NCBI RefSeq assembly: GCF_003387075.1
Contig: NZ_QUMQ01000001.1
Location: forward strand, 8,494,001-8,558,000
Direction: 5' to 3'
Length of the DNA: 64,000 bases
Origin: Asanoa ferruginea
GTDB lineage: Bacteria; Actinomycetota; Actinomycetes; Mycobacteriales; Micromonosporaceae
The notes under the pieces are model-generated. The model saw only the letters and a list, made by a program, of their open reading frames with translations. It was not told the origin of the DNA and ran no database searches. The translations under genes and the position numbers were made by a program. Below, in pieces: positions 7,396-17,499 of the stretch (position 1 is its first letter; each line of letters starts with the position of its first letter).

Positions 7396-7605
7396 GAGTC
7401 GCGCGCTGCAAGATCCGGCAATCCGCGGCCACGTCTGATTTTGGTCTTCGTTTCCCCCGGATCCGCCGCCCGCGATCGTGGCGGACGGGCCAACGTGCGA
7501 GGCCTTGAGCGCCTCGGACCTGACCGCCTCACCGACCCAGGCCGACGGCCGTGCCCAAAGCGACAACTGCCCAACGCAGCGACCGCTGGCTGGGGCTTGG
7601 CCGAG

Positions 7606-8450
7606 CCGCCGCTCAGCCGGGCTGGGCGGGACTGGGCCGGACCCGGCCGAGCCCAGCCGAGGCGCGGCTCGGTTGGGCTGCGCGGGACCGGGTCGGACCA
7701 GCCCGAGCCGGGCCGAGCCCAGCCGCGATTCGGTTCGGCTGCGCGGGACCGGGTCGGACCAGGCCGGGCCGAGCTGAGCCAGGCCGAGCCGAGCCCCGGC
7801 TCGGCGGGCTGCGCGGGACCGGGTCGGACCACGCCGGGCCGAGCCGAGCCAGGCCGAGCCGAGCCCCGGCTCGGCGGGCTGCGCGGGACCGGGTCGGACC
7901 ACGCCGGGCCGAGCCGAGCCAGGCCGACCCGAGCCCCGGCTCGGCGGGCTGCGCGGGACCGGGTCGGACCACGCCGGGCCGAGCCGAGCCAGGCCGACCC
8001 GAGCCCCGGCTCGGCGGGCTGCGCGGGACCGGGTCGGACCACGCCGGGCCGAGCCGAGCCAGGCCGACCCGAGCCCCGGCTCGGCGGGCTGCGCGGGACC
8101 GGGTCGGACCACGCCGGGCCGAGCCGAGCCAGGCCGCGGCTCGATTCGGCTGCGCGGGACCGGGTCGGACCAGGCCGGGCCGAGCCGAGCCGAGCCGCGG
8201 CTCGATTCGGCTGCGCCGGACCGGGTCGGACCAGGCCGGGCCGGGCCGGGTCGGACCAGGCCGGGCCGGGCCGCGGCTCGGTCGGGCTGCGCGGGACCGG
8301 GCCGGGCCGAGCCGGGCCGCGCCGGGCCGCGGTTCGGTTGGGCTGCAGGGGACTGGGCCGGACCAGGCTGGGCCGAGCCCCGGCTCGGCCCAGCGTGGGC
8401 GCGACCGGGCCGGACCAGTCCGGTCGGGCTGGACGGGATGGGCTGGGGGC
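7606..8450. repeat. GC-rich satellite with 61/70-bp units
   Basis: A block of about 850 bp is built from units that contain GCGCGGGACCGGGTCGGACC. Copies start at 7680, 7741, 7811, 7881, 7951, 8021, 8091, 8152 and (degenerate) 8213. The spacing is 61 or 70 bp, differing by one 9-bp sub-repeat. The five central units are nearly identical; the flanks decay into shorter GCCGGGCC/GAGCCGAGCC motifs. Neither 61 nor 70 is a multiple of three, so the open frames here are artefacts. It sits downstream of two convergent genes. Confidence 0.9.
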
Positions 8451-8455
8451 TGGAG

Positions 8456-10414
8456 CTAGTCGCGGGCTGAGGCGGTGTCGGGGACCGTGATGACCTCGGC
8501 TGCGTCGAGGGCGGCCTCGACGTAGGGGGTTGGCGAGTCGGCTACCGCGAACTGGGTGCGGTAGAGCTCGGCGTAAAGCCCGTCGGCCGCGACCAGGTCC
8601 TCGTGGCGGCCGCGCTCGACGATGCGGCCGTGGTCTAGGACCAGGATCTGGTCGGCGTCGCGGACCGTTGACAGGCGGTGGGCGATGACCAGGGCAGTGC
8701 GGCCCGCCAGGGCCGTGGCCAGCGCGCGCTGCACCGCGGCCTCGGACTCCGAGTCGAGGTGGGCGGTGGCCTCGTCGAGGATGACTACCGACGGGGCCTT
8801 GAGCAGCAGGCGGGCGATGGCGATGCGCTGCTTCTCGCCGCCGGAGAAGCGGTAGCCGCGCTCGCCGACCATCGTCTCCAAGCCGTCGGGCAGCTCGCGG
8901 ACCAGGTCGCCGATCTGGGCTCCGGCCAGGGCCGCCCAGATCTCGTCGTCGGTGGCGTCGGGCTTGGCGTAGCGCAGGTTTTCGGCGATCGTCTCGTGGA
9001 ACAGGTGGGCGTCTTGCGTGACGACGCCGATCGTGTCGCGCAGCGAGGCGAGCGTCGCGTCACGGACGTCGACGCCGCCGACCAGGACCGCTCCGCCGGT
9101 CGCCTCGTAGACCCGGGAGACCAGCATCGACGTGGTCGACTTGCCGGCGCCGGACGGGCCGACCAGCGCGACCATCTCGCCGGGCCGCACGGCGAACGAG
9201 ATGCCGTGCAGGACCGGCTCGGAGACCGTGCGGTCGAGGGTGGCCACGTCTTCGAGGGAGGCCAGCGAGACCTCGGCGGCCGACGGGTAGCGGAAGGTCA
9301 CGTCGCGGAACTCGACCGAGCCGGCGCCGCGCGGGATGGTGACCGCGTCGGGCTTCTCGGTGATCGCCGGGGTCAGGTCGAGCACCTCGAAGACCCGGTC
9401 GAAGGAGACCAGCGCGCCCATCACGTCGACCCGCACGTTGGACAGCGCGGTCAGCGGGCCGTAGAGCCGGGTCAGCAGCAGCGCCAGCGTGACCACCGTG
9501 CCGGCACTGACCGCGCCGGTCACCGCGAAGTAGCCGCCCAGGCCATAGGTCAGCGCCTGGGCCAGCGACGCCACCAGCAGCATGGCGACGAAGAAGGTGC
9601 GGGAGAACATGGCCTGCTGGATGCCGATGTCGCGGACCCGCTCGGCCCGCTCGCCGAACCGCTTGGCCTCGAGCTCGGGGCTGCCGAACAGCTTGACCAG
9701 CATCGCGCCGGCGACGCCGAACCGCTCGGTCATCGTGGCGTTCATCTTGGCGTCGAGGTTGTAGGACTCCTTGGTGATCGTGGCCAACTTCCGCCCGACC
9801 CGGCGGGCCGGGATGATGAACAGCGGAAGCAGGGCCAACGACAGCAGGGTGATCTGCCAGGAGAGGGTGAACATCACGACCGCGGTGAGCACCAGTTGGA
9901 TCGTGTTGCTGACCACGCCGGAGAGCGTGGAGGTGAACGCGCGCTGCGCGCCCAGCACGTCGTTGTTGAGCCGGCTGACCAGCGCGCCGGTCTGGGTGCG
10001 GGTGAAGAACGCCAGGGGCATGCGTTGGACGTGGTCGTAGACCCGGGTGCGCAGGTCGAGGATGATGCCCTCGCCGATGCGTGCCGAATACCACCGCTGT
10101 GCGAGCGAGAGCAGCGCGTCGGCGACCGCCAGGATGCCGATCAGCACCGCGATCCGGATCACCTCGGTGGCCGCGCCCGAGGCGCCACCGGTGATCGTGT
10201 TGACCACCCGGCCGGCCAGGATCGGGGTCGCGACGCCGATCGCCGCGCCGATCACGACCGTGATCAGGAAGATCGTCATGTCGACCCGGTAGGGCCGGGC
10301 GAACCGCATGATGCGCCGCCAGGTGCCGCTGGCCAGTCGGTGGGCACGAATGGACTCGCGATCACGCTCCGCGCGGAGCATGGTCCACGCGTTCATCCCA
10401 CCGGGAGAAGTCAC
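8456..10414 (-). CDS. ABC exporter, fused transmembrane and ATPase domains
   Basis: This is a 652-residue half-transporter. Six hydrophobic segments span roughly residues 40-330 and the ATPase domain follows. ATPase motifs are Walker A GPSGAGKST, signature FSGGEKQR, Walker B SVVILDEATAHLD and H-loop IAHRLS, all intact. It should act as a homodimer or with another half-transporter and export a lipid, drug or peptide. GTG 10414 is preferred over longer readings because a strong GGAGGT lies 6-7 bases upstream. An alternative ATG (MNAWTM) is at 10396. It follows the enoyl-CoA hydratase gene on the same strand with an 89-bp gap. Confidence 0.88.
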   Translation of the reverse strand: MTSPGGMNAWTMLRAERDRESIRAHRLASGTWRRIMRFARPYRVDMTIFLITVVIGAAIGVATPILAGRVVNTITGGASGAATEVIRIAVLIGILAVADALLSLAQRWYSARIGEGIILDLRTRVYDHVQRMPLAFFTRTQTGALVSRLNNDVLGAQRAFTSTLSGVVSNTIQLVLTAVVMFTLSWQITLLSLALLPLFIIPARRVGRKLATITKESYNLDAKMNATMTERFGVAGAMLVKLFGSPELEAKRFGERAERVRDIGIQQAMFSRTFFVAMLLVASLAQALTYGLGGYFAVTGAVSAGTVVTLALLLTRLYGPLTALSNVRVDVMGALVSFDRVFEVLDLTPAITEKPDAVTIPRGAGSVEFRDVTFRYPSAAEVSLASLEDVATLDRTVSEPVLHGISFAVRPGEMVALVGPSGAGKSTTSMLVSRVYEATGGAVLVGGVDVRDATLASLRDTIGVVTQDAHLFHETIAENLRYAKPDATDDEIWAALAGAQIGDLVRELPDGLETMVGERGYRFSGGEKQRIAIARLLLKAPSVVILDEATAHLDSESEAAVQRALATALAGRTALVIAHRLSTVRDADQILVLDHGRIVERGRHEDLVAADGLYAELYRTQFAVADSPTPYVEAALDAAEVITVPDTASARD

Positions 10415-10503
10415 CCCGCACCTCCGTGCCGTGTTTCGACAGGGGAAGTCTCCCTGACGGGTACGACAACATTGGGAGTAAACGGGATCTTCCCGAGGGC
10501 TCC

Positions 10504-11259
10504 TTACTCTCCCAGGCCGGCCAGGTCGCGCAGCCGGCGCACCTGCGCCTCGCGCTCGGCCCGGAGCTGCTCTTCCCACGAGCGCGCGACCGCGCCGGTG
10601 AGCAGGGCCTTCGTCTCGACGACGGCGTCGCGGGGCGCGGCGAGCAACGCGGCGACCAGGTCGGAAACCGCCGAATCGAGATCATCACGGGGGACGACCA
10701 CCGTCGCGAGACCGAGCCCCAACGCCTCGTCGGCGCCGACGCGCCGGCCGGTCAGGCAGATCTCCAGGGCCCGGGCGTATCCGACCAGCTCGACGAGCCG
10801 CTTCGTGCCGGCCAGGTCGGGCACCAGCCCGAGGGTGACCTCGGCCATCGTCAGCTTCGCGTCATCGGCCAGCACCCGCAGGTCACAGGCGAGCGCGAGT
10901 TGGAACCCCGCGCCGATCGCGTGCCCCTGCACCGCGGCCACCGAGACGATGTCGGGCCGGTGCAGCCAGGTGAAGCCCTCTTGGTATTCGCGGACCCGAT
11001 CGGCGGCGGCCTCGGGACTCAACCGGCCGATCTCGGCCAGGAAGCCCGCGCCGGTGCCACCGGAGATGTCGAGGCCGGCCGAGAATGCCCGGCCTTCGCC
11101 TCGCACGATGACGACCCGCACGTCGCCGGGCAGCTCGCGACCAATGTCGCGCAGCGCCATCCAGGTCGCCGGGGTCTGTGCGTTGAGCACGTCGGGCCGG
11201 CGCAACGTCACCGTCGCGACCGGCCCGGCGTGGCTGACATCTACCCCACTGGTGGTCAT
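10504..11259 (-). CDS. Enoyl-CoA hydratase/isomerase family protein
   Basis: This 251-residue crotonase-fold protein acts on acyl-CoA thioesters. The first oxyanion-hole strand is RAFSAGLDISGG near residue 62 and the second is VQGHAIGAGFQLALACDLRV near residue 107. A Glu in LTMAEVTLGLVPD sits where hydratases place a catalytic acid. ATG 11259 (MTTSGVDV) begins the conserved fold; a longer reading from 11568 runs antisense through the HTH gene and is rejected. The exact reaction is open: members include hydratases, isomerases and decarboxylases. Confidence 0.85.
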   Translation of the reverse strand: MTTSGVDVSHAGPVATVTLRRPDVLNAQTPATWMALRDIGRELPGDVRVVIVRGEGRAFSAGLDISGGTGAGFLAEIGRLSPEAAADRVREYQEGFTWLHRPDIVSVAAVQGHAIGAGFQLALACDLRVLADDAKLTMAEVTLGLVPDLAGTKRLVELVGYARALEICLTGRRVGADEALGLGLATVVVPRDDLDSAVSDLVAALLAAPRDAVVETKALLTGAVARSWEEQLRAEREAQVRRLRDLAGLGE

Positions 11260-11305
11260 CGAGGGCCGTGCTCCACGGGCGGCGGAAAACCGGGTGGGAC
11301 GGGGA

Positions 11306-11533
11306 TCAGGCCTTCTTGCGACGGCGAGCGCCGCCGCGCTGGCGAAGCTGAACGCCCGACTCCGTAAGCACCCGGTGGACGAAACCGTAGGAACGACCGG
11401 TCGAGGCCGCGAGCGCGCGGATGCTCTCACCGGAGGTGTACCGCTTGACCAGGTCCTTGGCCAGCGTCTGCCGCTCGGCCCCGACGATTCGGCGACCCTT
11501 CTCAGTGCTGGTGGCTGTGCCGGTGGCTGCCAT
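11306..11533 (-). CDS. Small helix-turn-helix protein of actinobacteria
   Basis: This is a 75-residue basic protein with one helix-turn-helix: AKDLVKRYTSGESIRALAAS followed by TGRSYGFVHRVL, then a basic tail rich in Arg, Gly and Lys. Similar short proteins are common across actinobacteria and are probably DNA-binding; no precise role is known to me. SD GAGGA lies about 8 bases before the ATG. Upstream, an inverted repeat GCGGTC/GACCGC (11569-11590) surrounds a likely -10 (TAATAG on the minus strand), which would allow autoregulation. The gene precedes the enoyl-CoA hydratase by 46 bp. Confidence 0.8.
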   Translation of the reverse strand: MAATGTATSTEKGRRIVGAERQTLAKDLVKRYTSGESIRALAASTGRSYGFVHRVLTESGVQLRQRGGARRRKKA

Positions 11534-11672
11534 GTTGATTCCTCACGTCCCAGACTGTGCGGTTTCATGCGGTCCCACCTATTAGACCGCCTCGGACGAT
11601 CATGCGCTAGATATCAACTCTTCGCCAACCGACACGCACGGTACTGTCGGCAACCCGATACCGTGTTGGCCC

Positions 11673-12986
11673 GTGACGCCTGAGGAGGCCCGAGCCGCCC
11701 ATCGGGACGAGCGGACCGACCTTGTCGGGTGGCTCGTCCTGGCCGCTGTCGGCGCCCTCGCGACGTGGCTCGCGGTGCGCGGCGGTGCCCGGCTCGGCAC
11801 CGCCGGAGCGCCCTTCCTCGGCTCCTACACGCTGACGATCTCGCTGGCCAGCGTGCTTGCGCCGACGGTCGCCGCGGCGGTCGTCGCGGGGGCCTACCGG
11901 GGCTGGTGGGAGCGCATGAAATGGCCGCTCGTGCTGCTTTCCGGGTGGCTGGTCGCGGTCTTCTGGACCCTCTCGCTGGCCCTCGTGCAGGGCCACCACG
12001 ACCTCGCGAACGCATTGACGATCCCCGATGACTACCTCGCCGACGCCACCCGAGTGGGTGACGATCCTCTTCACTATCTGCGGGGTTACACCACCGAAGG
12101 GATGATCCCTTCCGTGGTCGCCCGAGGGCATCCACCGGGACCGATCCTTCTGCTCTGGGCGTTGATGCGCATCGGTATCACGGAACGTATCGGACTTGGC
12201 CTCCTGCTGACCGCGGTGGGTGCGGCCGTCGTACCCCTGGTGCTGTTCGCTGTCCGGGGTGTTTGCGGTGATCTGGCGGCCCGCCGCTATCTGCCGGTGC
12301 TGGCCCTCGCTCCTTACGCGGTCTGGCTCGCCGCCGGGGTCGAAGGGGTGGTGGCGGTGCTCGGCGCGGCGCTGATCGCGGCCGGCGTGCACGCCTCCGA
12401 CGAGCGCCGCACCGGGGTCCGGGCCGGCATCTGGGCCAGCGTGTCGGGCCTGCTCCTGGGCGTCGCGGCCCTGTTCGCCTACGGTGCACCCTGGCTCGGC
12501 CTGGCCGCGGCGTTCCTCTACTTCGCCCGGCGGCGCGCGGCCCTCAACCTGTTCACCGGCCTGGCCGCGCTGATCCCGGTGGTGGTCGCCGAGCGGCTCG
12601 GCTTCAACTGGTTCGACGGCGTGATGGACGCGCGGCACGACTTCGCGGTGCGGGTCGAGCCGCACCGCTCGGTGCTCTGGTGGAGCGGGATCAGCCTGGT
12701 CGTGCTGCTGCTGGCGGCCGGACCTGCGCTCTATGCCAGTTTGCGCAAGTCGCGCAATACGCCGGGCTGGCCGTTCCTGGTGGCGGCCGGCATCGCGGTG
12801 CTCTTCACGCTGGTGACCGGCCTCGCCCGGGGCGGCGCGGAGACGTCGTGGCTGCCGTTCTTCCCCTGGCTGACGATGGCGTCGGTGGCACCTCGCCACC
12901 AGGGCGGCGAGACGATACCGACGCCCTTGCTTCTCGTGGCGACCGGCGCCGTGACCGCGATCATCATCAAAGCGATCTTGATCTAG
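11673..12986 (+). CDS. Polytopic membrane protein, GT-C glycosyltransferase-like
   Basis: This 437-residue protein has about ten transmembrane segments. Between the second and fourth hydrophobic segments is a large loop with YLRGYTTEGMIPSVVARGHPPG; a GHPPG-type loop is typical of actinobacterial GT-C sugar transferases that use polyprenyl-phosphate donors. A catalytic Asp pair is not obvious (candidates are in IPDDYLADA), so the enzyme call is an inference. GTG 11673 has no SD, but TACCGT lies 8 bases upstream, which suggests a leaderless transcript. It converges with the ABC-F gene, 7 bp apart. Confidence 0.6.
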   Translation: MTPEEARAAHRDERTDLVGWLVLAAVGALATWLAVRGGARLGTAGAPFLGSYTLTISLASVLAPTVAAAVVAGAYRGWWERMKWPLVLLSGWLVAVFWTLSLALVQGHHDLANALTIPDDYLADATRVGDDPLHYLRGYTTEGMIPSVVARGHPPGPILLLWALMRIGITERIGLGLLLTAVGAAVVPLVLFAVRGVCGDLAARRYLPVLALAPYAVWLAAGVEGVVAVLGAALIAAGVHASDERRTGVRAGIWASVSGLLLGVAALFAYGAPWLGLAAAFLYFARRRAALNLFTGLAALIPVVVAERLGFNWFDGVMDARHDFAVRVEPHRSVLWWSGISLVVLLLAAGPALYASLRKSRNTPGWPFLVAAGIAVLFTLVTGLARGGAETSWLPFFPWLTMASVAPRHQGGETIPTPLLLVATGAVTAIIIKAILI

Positions 12987-12993
12987 CGAAAAG

Positions 12994-14598
<1,605 letters not shown>

Positions 14599-14644
14599 CA
14601 GGAACGCTCTCTCTGTGAGGAAGGCTGACTCTGGGCACGCAAGA

Positions 14645-14715
14645 GCGCCGATCGGGTGGAATCCCGTCGGCGCCGGGGCAGGTCAGTCTTCGCAGAGCAG
14701 CACGGTGGAAGTGTA
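14645..14715 (-). promoter_or_regulatory. Promoter, mini-ORF and hairpin leader of the ABC-F gene
   Basis: On the minus strand a -10 box TACACT (14715-14710) lies six bases before a GTG that opens a 6-codon reading frame (14703-14683). After its stop comes a hairpin with arms GCGCCGA/TCGGCGC and an inner CGGG/CCCG (14645-14673), then about 45 bases to the ABC-F start. The order promoter, tiny ORF, hairpin, ABC-F gene is that of ribosome-mediated attenuation. The hairpin has no strong T tract, so control could be through RNA structure at the ribosome binding site instead. Confidence 0.5.
14683..14703 (-). CDS. Putative leader peptide MLLCED
   Basis: GTG CTG CTC TGC GAA GAC TGA encodes six residues, MLLCED. 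There is no Shine-Dalgarno sequence, but a -10-like TACACT places the transcript start at or next to the GTG, so it would be translated as a leaderless ORF. A hairpin begins 10 bases after the stop. I do not know a published family with this peptide. It could be chance; a six-codon frame alone is weak evidence, and the call rests on its position. Confidence 0.4.
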   Translation of the reverse strand: MLLCED

Positions 14716-14778
14716 CCGGTTGACTGGCGCGAATCCCCACCGGATTAACCGCGAAGATCATCGGGTACATCCACGCCC

Positions 14779-15678
14779 GTGGAACTGAACGAGAGAGCCG
14801 ATGTCGACACCAGCCAGATCGAGGACCGGCGCGGCTCCGGCGGAGGAGGTGGTGGCGGCGGCCGCTTCCCCATCCCCACCAGCGGCGGCGGCATCGTCGG
14901 CCTGATCGTGACGTTGATCGCGGTGCTGGTCGGCGGTGGGTTCGGTGTGAACGCCATCACCAGCGACGAGCCGGCCGACAATGGCGCGATCCAGCAGCAC
15001 TGTGACGCGGCCGACAAGCTGGAGCAGCTGGACTGCCGCAACACGCTCTACGTCAACTCGATCCAGGCGTGGTGGACCAAGCGCCTGCCGGAGAGCTTCG
15101 GCGAGCAATACCAGCCCGCGCCAACGGTGTTCTTCGACCAGCAGGTCAACACCGGCTGCGGCGCGGCCGACTCCGGCGTCGGGCCGTTCTACTGCCCGGC
15201 CGACCACAAGGTCTACATCGACCTGACCTTCTACCAGGTGCTCGCCGACCAGCTCGGTGCCAAGGGCGAGTTCGCGCAGCCCTACGTGCTGGCACACGAA
15301 TACGGGCACCACATCCAGTCGCTGATCGGCACCGAGGCGACGATGCGCCGCCAGCAGGAGCGCGACCCGGGCGACGCCAACGAGCTGTCGGTCAAGCTGG
15401 AGCTACAGGCCGACTGCTACGCCGGCGCCTGGGCCAAGAACGCGACCGGCACCGCCGACGCCGACGGTGACCCGATCTTCAAGAGCATCACCGACCAGGA
15501 CATCAAGGAAGGCCTGGACACGGCCGCCGCGATCGGCGACGACACCCTGCAGAAGCAGGCCGGGCAGCAGGTCAACCCGGACGCCTTCACGCACGGCACG
15601 TCGGCGCAGCGGCAGCAGTGGTTCCGCACCGGCTACGACGGCGGCGACCCGAAGGCCTGCGACACGTTCGCCAAGTAA
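14779..15678 (+). CDS. Neutral zinc metallopeptidase, membrane-anchored (YpfJ-type)
   Basis: This 299-residue protein has a Gly-rich N-terminal arm, one transmembrane helix near residues 38-58 and an extracellular peptidase domain. The zinc motif HEYGHH lies near residue 173, with a second-shell Glu in LELQADCYAGAWA about 35 residues later. Conserved segments TVFFDQQVNTGCG and FYCPADHKVYID fit the putative neutral zinc metallopeptidase family. The substrate is unknown. GTG 14779 gives MELNERADVDTSQIEDRRG. It is divergent from the ABC-F gene. Confidence 0.85.
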   Translation: MELNERADVDTSQIEDRRGSGGGGGGGGRFPIPTSGGGIVGLIVTLIAVLVGGGFGVNAITSDEPADNGAIQQHCDAADKLEQLDCRNTLYVNSIQAWWTKRLPESFGEQYQPAPTVFFDQQVNTGCGAADSGVGPFYCPADHKVYIDLTFYQVLADQLGAKGEFAQPYVLAHEYGHHIQSLIGTEATMRRQQERDPGDANELSVKLELQADCYAGAWAKNATGTADADGDPIFKSITDQDIKEGLDTAAAIGDDTLQKQAGQQVNPDAFTHGTSAQRQQWFRTGYDGGDPKACDTFAK

Positions 15679-15684
15679 GGCAGC

Positions 15685-16128
15685 TCAGCCGGCATCGAGC
15701 GGGTTGCCGCAGACCCGCCAGGTGCCCCGGTCGACGGTCACCCGCATCTCGTACGCGCTGCTCGCCCCCGTCGGGTCGAGCAGCGCGGCGCTGACCGTGG
15801 CGTCGTGCGGGCCGGTGGCGGCCACGCCGTCGATGCGGTAGCTGCGCACCGCCGGCCGGCCGCCGATCCCGGCGACGAAGTCTTCCCGCTCGACCCGGCT
15901 CCGGGTGTCGTTGCAGAGCTGGTCGTAGGCGCCGGCGATGTTGCCGGCCGCGAGCCGGGTGAGGAACGCGTCGGCCGCGAGCCGGGCGCCCTGCTCGGGC
16001 GCCCGCTGCCCGCGGAAGAGGAAGAAGCCGCCGACCACCAGGCCGGCGACGACCAGCACGGCCGCGAGCACGCCGGCCCGCCGCAACGGCTGGCGCAGGG
16101 TGTCGTCGACGGTCCACCGCGAAACCAT
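15685..16128 (-). CDS. Membrane-anchored NTF2-like (DUF4878-type) protein
   Basis: This is a 147-residue protein with a short cytoplasmic arm, one transmembrane helix near residues 17-38 and an extracytoplasmic domain. The domain begins AADAFLTRLAAGNIAGAYDQLCNDTRSR, a pattern of DUF4878/NTF2-like folds, and has two Cys (in LCND and RVCGN) that could form a disulphide. No catalytic motif is visible. It lies downstream of the VLRF1-type gene on the same strand with a 9-bp gap, so they are probably co-transcribed. Its role is unknown. Confidence 0.65.
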   Translation of the reverse strand: MVSRWTVDDTLRQPLRRAGVLAAVLVVAGLVVGGFFLFRGQRAPEQGARLAADAFLTRLAAGNIAGAYDQLCNDTRSRVEREDFVAGIGGRPAVRSYRIDGVAATGPHDATVSAALLDPTGASSAYEMRVTVDRGTWRVCGNPLDAG

Positions 16129-16137
16129 GGCGGGAGG

Positions 16138-16800
16138 CTACACCGGCGGCGGCGTGGGGTCGCGCACGAGGATCGATACGGCCCGGGCGGCCGCGATCGC
16201 CTCGACCAGCACGGCGTGCCGCGGCTCGGGCACCTCGAGCAGCCGGTCGGCGCGCAGCGGCAGCAGCGGCGCCAGCCGCGGGTCGGCGAGCACGGCGTCG
16301 ACGGCCCGCCGGTCGCCGCCACAGACCAGGGCGGCCAGCATGCCGGCCTCCGGCAGCAGGATCCGCACCGCGAGGTCGGACGCCTCCCGCGCGGCCGCCT
16401 TGGCCTGGTTGTCGCGGCGCCGGGCGAACCGGTGCTGCGACCAGCCACCGGCGGCGGTGCGGCCCTGCACATAGGAGCTGTCCACCTTGGACGATTGCAG
16501 CTTGGCGCCGGCGGCCACGCCGACCGCGACGGCCGACTTGCGGGCCAGCAGCAGGCCGATCCGGCGAGGCGTGCGGGCGGCCTCGACGAGGTCGGCCAGG
16601 TCGGTGGCGGGCGGCGCGCCCGGTGGCGGGTGCAGCGTGGCGGTCGCACCGTCGAACGCCGCGAGCAGCACGCCGTCTTCGGTGGGCCGCTGCGCGTAGT
16701 CGCCGTGCCGCTCGCGGAAACCGTCGACCCAGCGGGTCAGGCGGTCGGGGTCGACGTCGACCCAGCGCCCGCCGCCCGCGGCCGGCCGGCTGGTGGTCAT
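16138..16800 (-). CDS. acVLRF1-type peptidyl-tRNA hydrolase/release factor
   Basis: This 220-residue protein matches the actinobacterial branch of the VLRF1 family, relatives of eukaryotic release factor eRF1 and yeast Vms1, which cleave peptidyl-tRNA on stalled 60S/50S subunits. The key loop reads GGWSQHRFARRRDNQAKAA near residues 118-136, with a Gln where Vms1 uses its catalytic Gln. The preceding strand VDSSYVQGRT also fits. It is presumably cytoplasmic and part of ribosome rescue. ATG 16800 begins MTTSRPAAGGGRW. It is divergent from the AlkD gene by 33 bp. Confidence 0.8.
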   Translation of the reverse strand: MTTSRPAAGGGRWVDVDPDRLTRWVDGFRERHGDYAQRPTEDGVLLAAFDGATATLHPPPGAPPATDLADLVEAARTPRRIGLLLARKSAVAVGVAAGAKLQSSKVDSSYVQGRTAAGGWSQHRFARRRDNQAKAAAREASDLAVRILLPEAGMLAALVCGGDRRAVDAVLADPRLAPLLPLRADRLLEVPEPRHAVLVEAIAAARAVSILVRDPTPPPV

Positions 16801-16833
16801 TCCCCGGACGCTACGGCACGCCAGAATGGCGGG

Positions 16834-17499
16834 ATGACCGAGCCGGTGCTGGCCCGCCTGACCACGCTGTTCGAGGCCGACCGTGACCCCGCGAGAGCGG
16901 CGGCGATGCGCGCGTACATGCGTGATCAGTTCGGGTTTCTGGGCATCATGGCGCCGCGCCAGCGGGAGTTGGCACGCGCGGCGACCGCGGGCGCCGCCCG
17001 GCCGACCGAGGCCGACCTGCTCGCCCTGGCCGACGCGTGCTGGGCCCGCGACGAGCGCGAATACCAGTACTTCGCCTGCGGCTACCTCCGCCGGCACGTC
17101 GCGGTGCTGACGCCGGCCGCGCTGCCCGCGGTGCGCCGCCTGATCACCACGAAGCCCTGGTGGGACACCATCGACGTGCTGGCCGGCCGGGTGGTCGGGC
17201 CGATGGTCAGGCAGCACGGCCTGGGCGCGGCGATGGACGGCTGGATCGCCGACGACGACATCTGGGTGATCCGGACGGCGCTGCTGCACCAGCTCTTCTA
17301 CAAGAGCGACACCGACGCGGAGCGGCTGTTCGGCTATTGCACCCGGCAGGCGGGGCACACCGACTTCTTCATCCGCAAGGCGATCGGTTGGGCGCTGCGC
17401 GAATACGCCAAGACCGATCCGGATCGGGTACGCGCGTATGTGGCGGCGACCTCGTCGCTCTCGGGGCTCTCCCGGCGCGAGGCGAGCAAGAACCTCTAG
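16834..17499 (+). CDS. DNA alkylation repair protein (AlkD-like)
   Basis: This 221-residue all-helical HEAT-repeat-like protein belongs to the AlkD family, glycosylases that remove bulky or positively charged alkylated bases. Typical segments are MRAYMRDQFGFLGIMAPRQREL, KPWWDTIDVLAGRVVGPMV (WWDT with the key Asp) and FFIRKAIGWALREYAK. Length is normal. The stop TAG overlaps the stop of the convergent hxlR gene in a shared CTAG. Confidence 0.88.
   Translation: MTEPVLARLTTLFEADRDPARAAAMRAYMRDQFGFLGIMAPRQRELARAATAGAARPTEADLLALADACWARDEREYQYFACGYLRRHVAVLTPAALPAVRRLITTKPWWDTIDVLAGRVVGPMVRQHGLGAAMDGWIADDDIWVIRTALLHQLFYKSDTDAERLFGYCTRQAGHTDFFIRKAIGWALREYAKTDPDRVRAYVAATSSLSGLSRREASKNL

Noticed and set aside
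7606-8450. Regular repeats that might suggest a CRISPR array
   Set aside because: There are no unique spacers between repeats, units are contiguous and no cas genes are near.
7441-8490. Several long open frames of Arg/Pro/Gly/Ala on both strands
   Set aside because: They are created by the 61/70-bp satellite; the period breaks any real frame and no start with a ribosome binding site is present.
10415-10579. N-terminal extension of the ABC exporter
   Set aside because: GTG 10414 has an ideal GGAGGT; the extension is Arg/Pro-rich and overlaps the enoyl-CoA hydratase gene.
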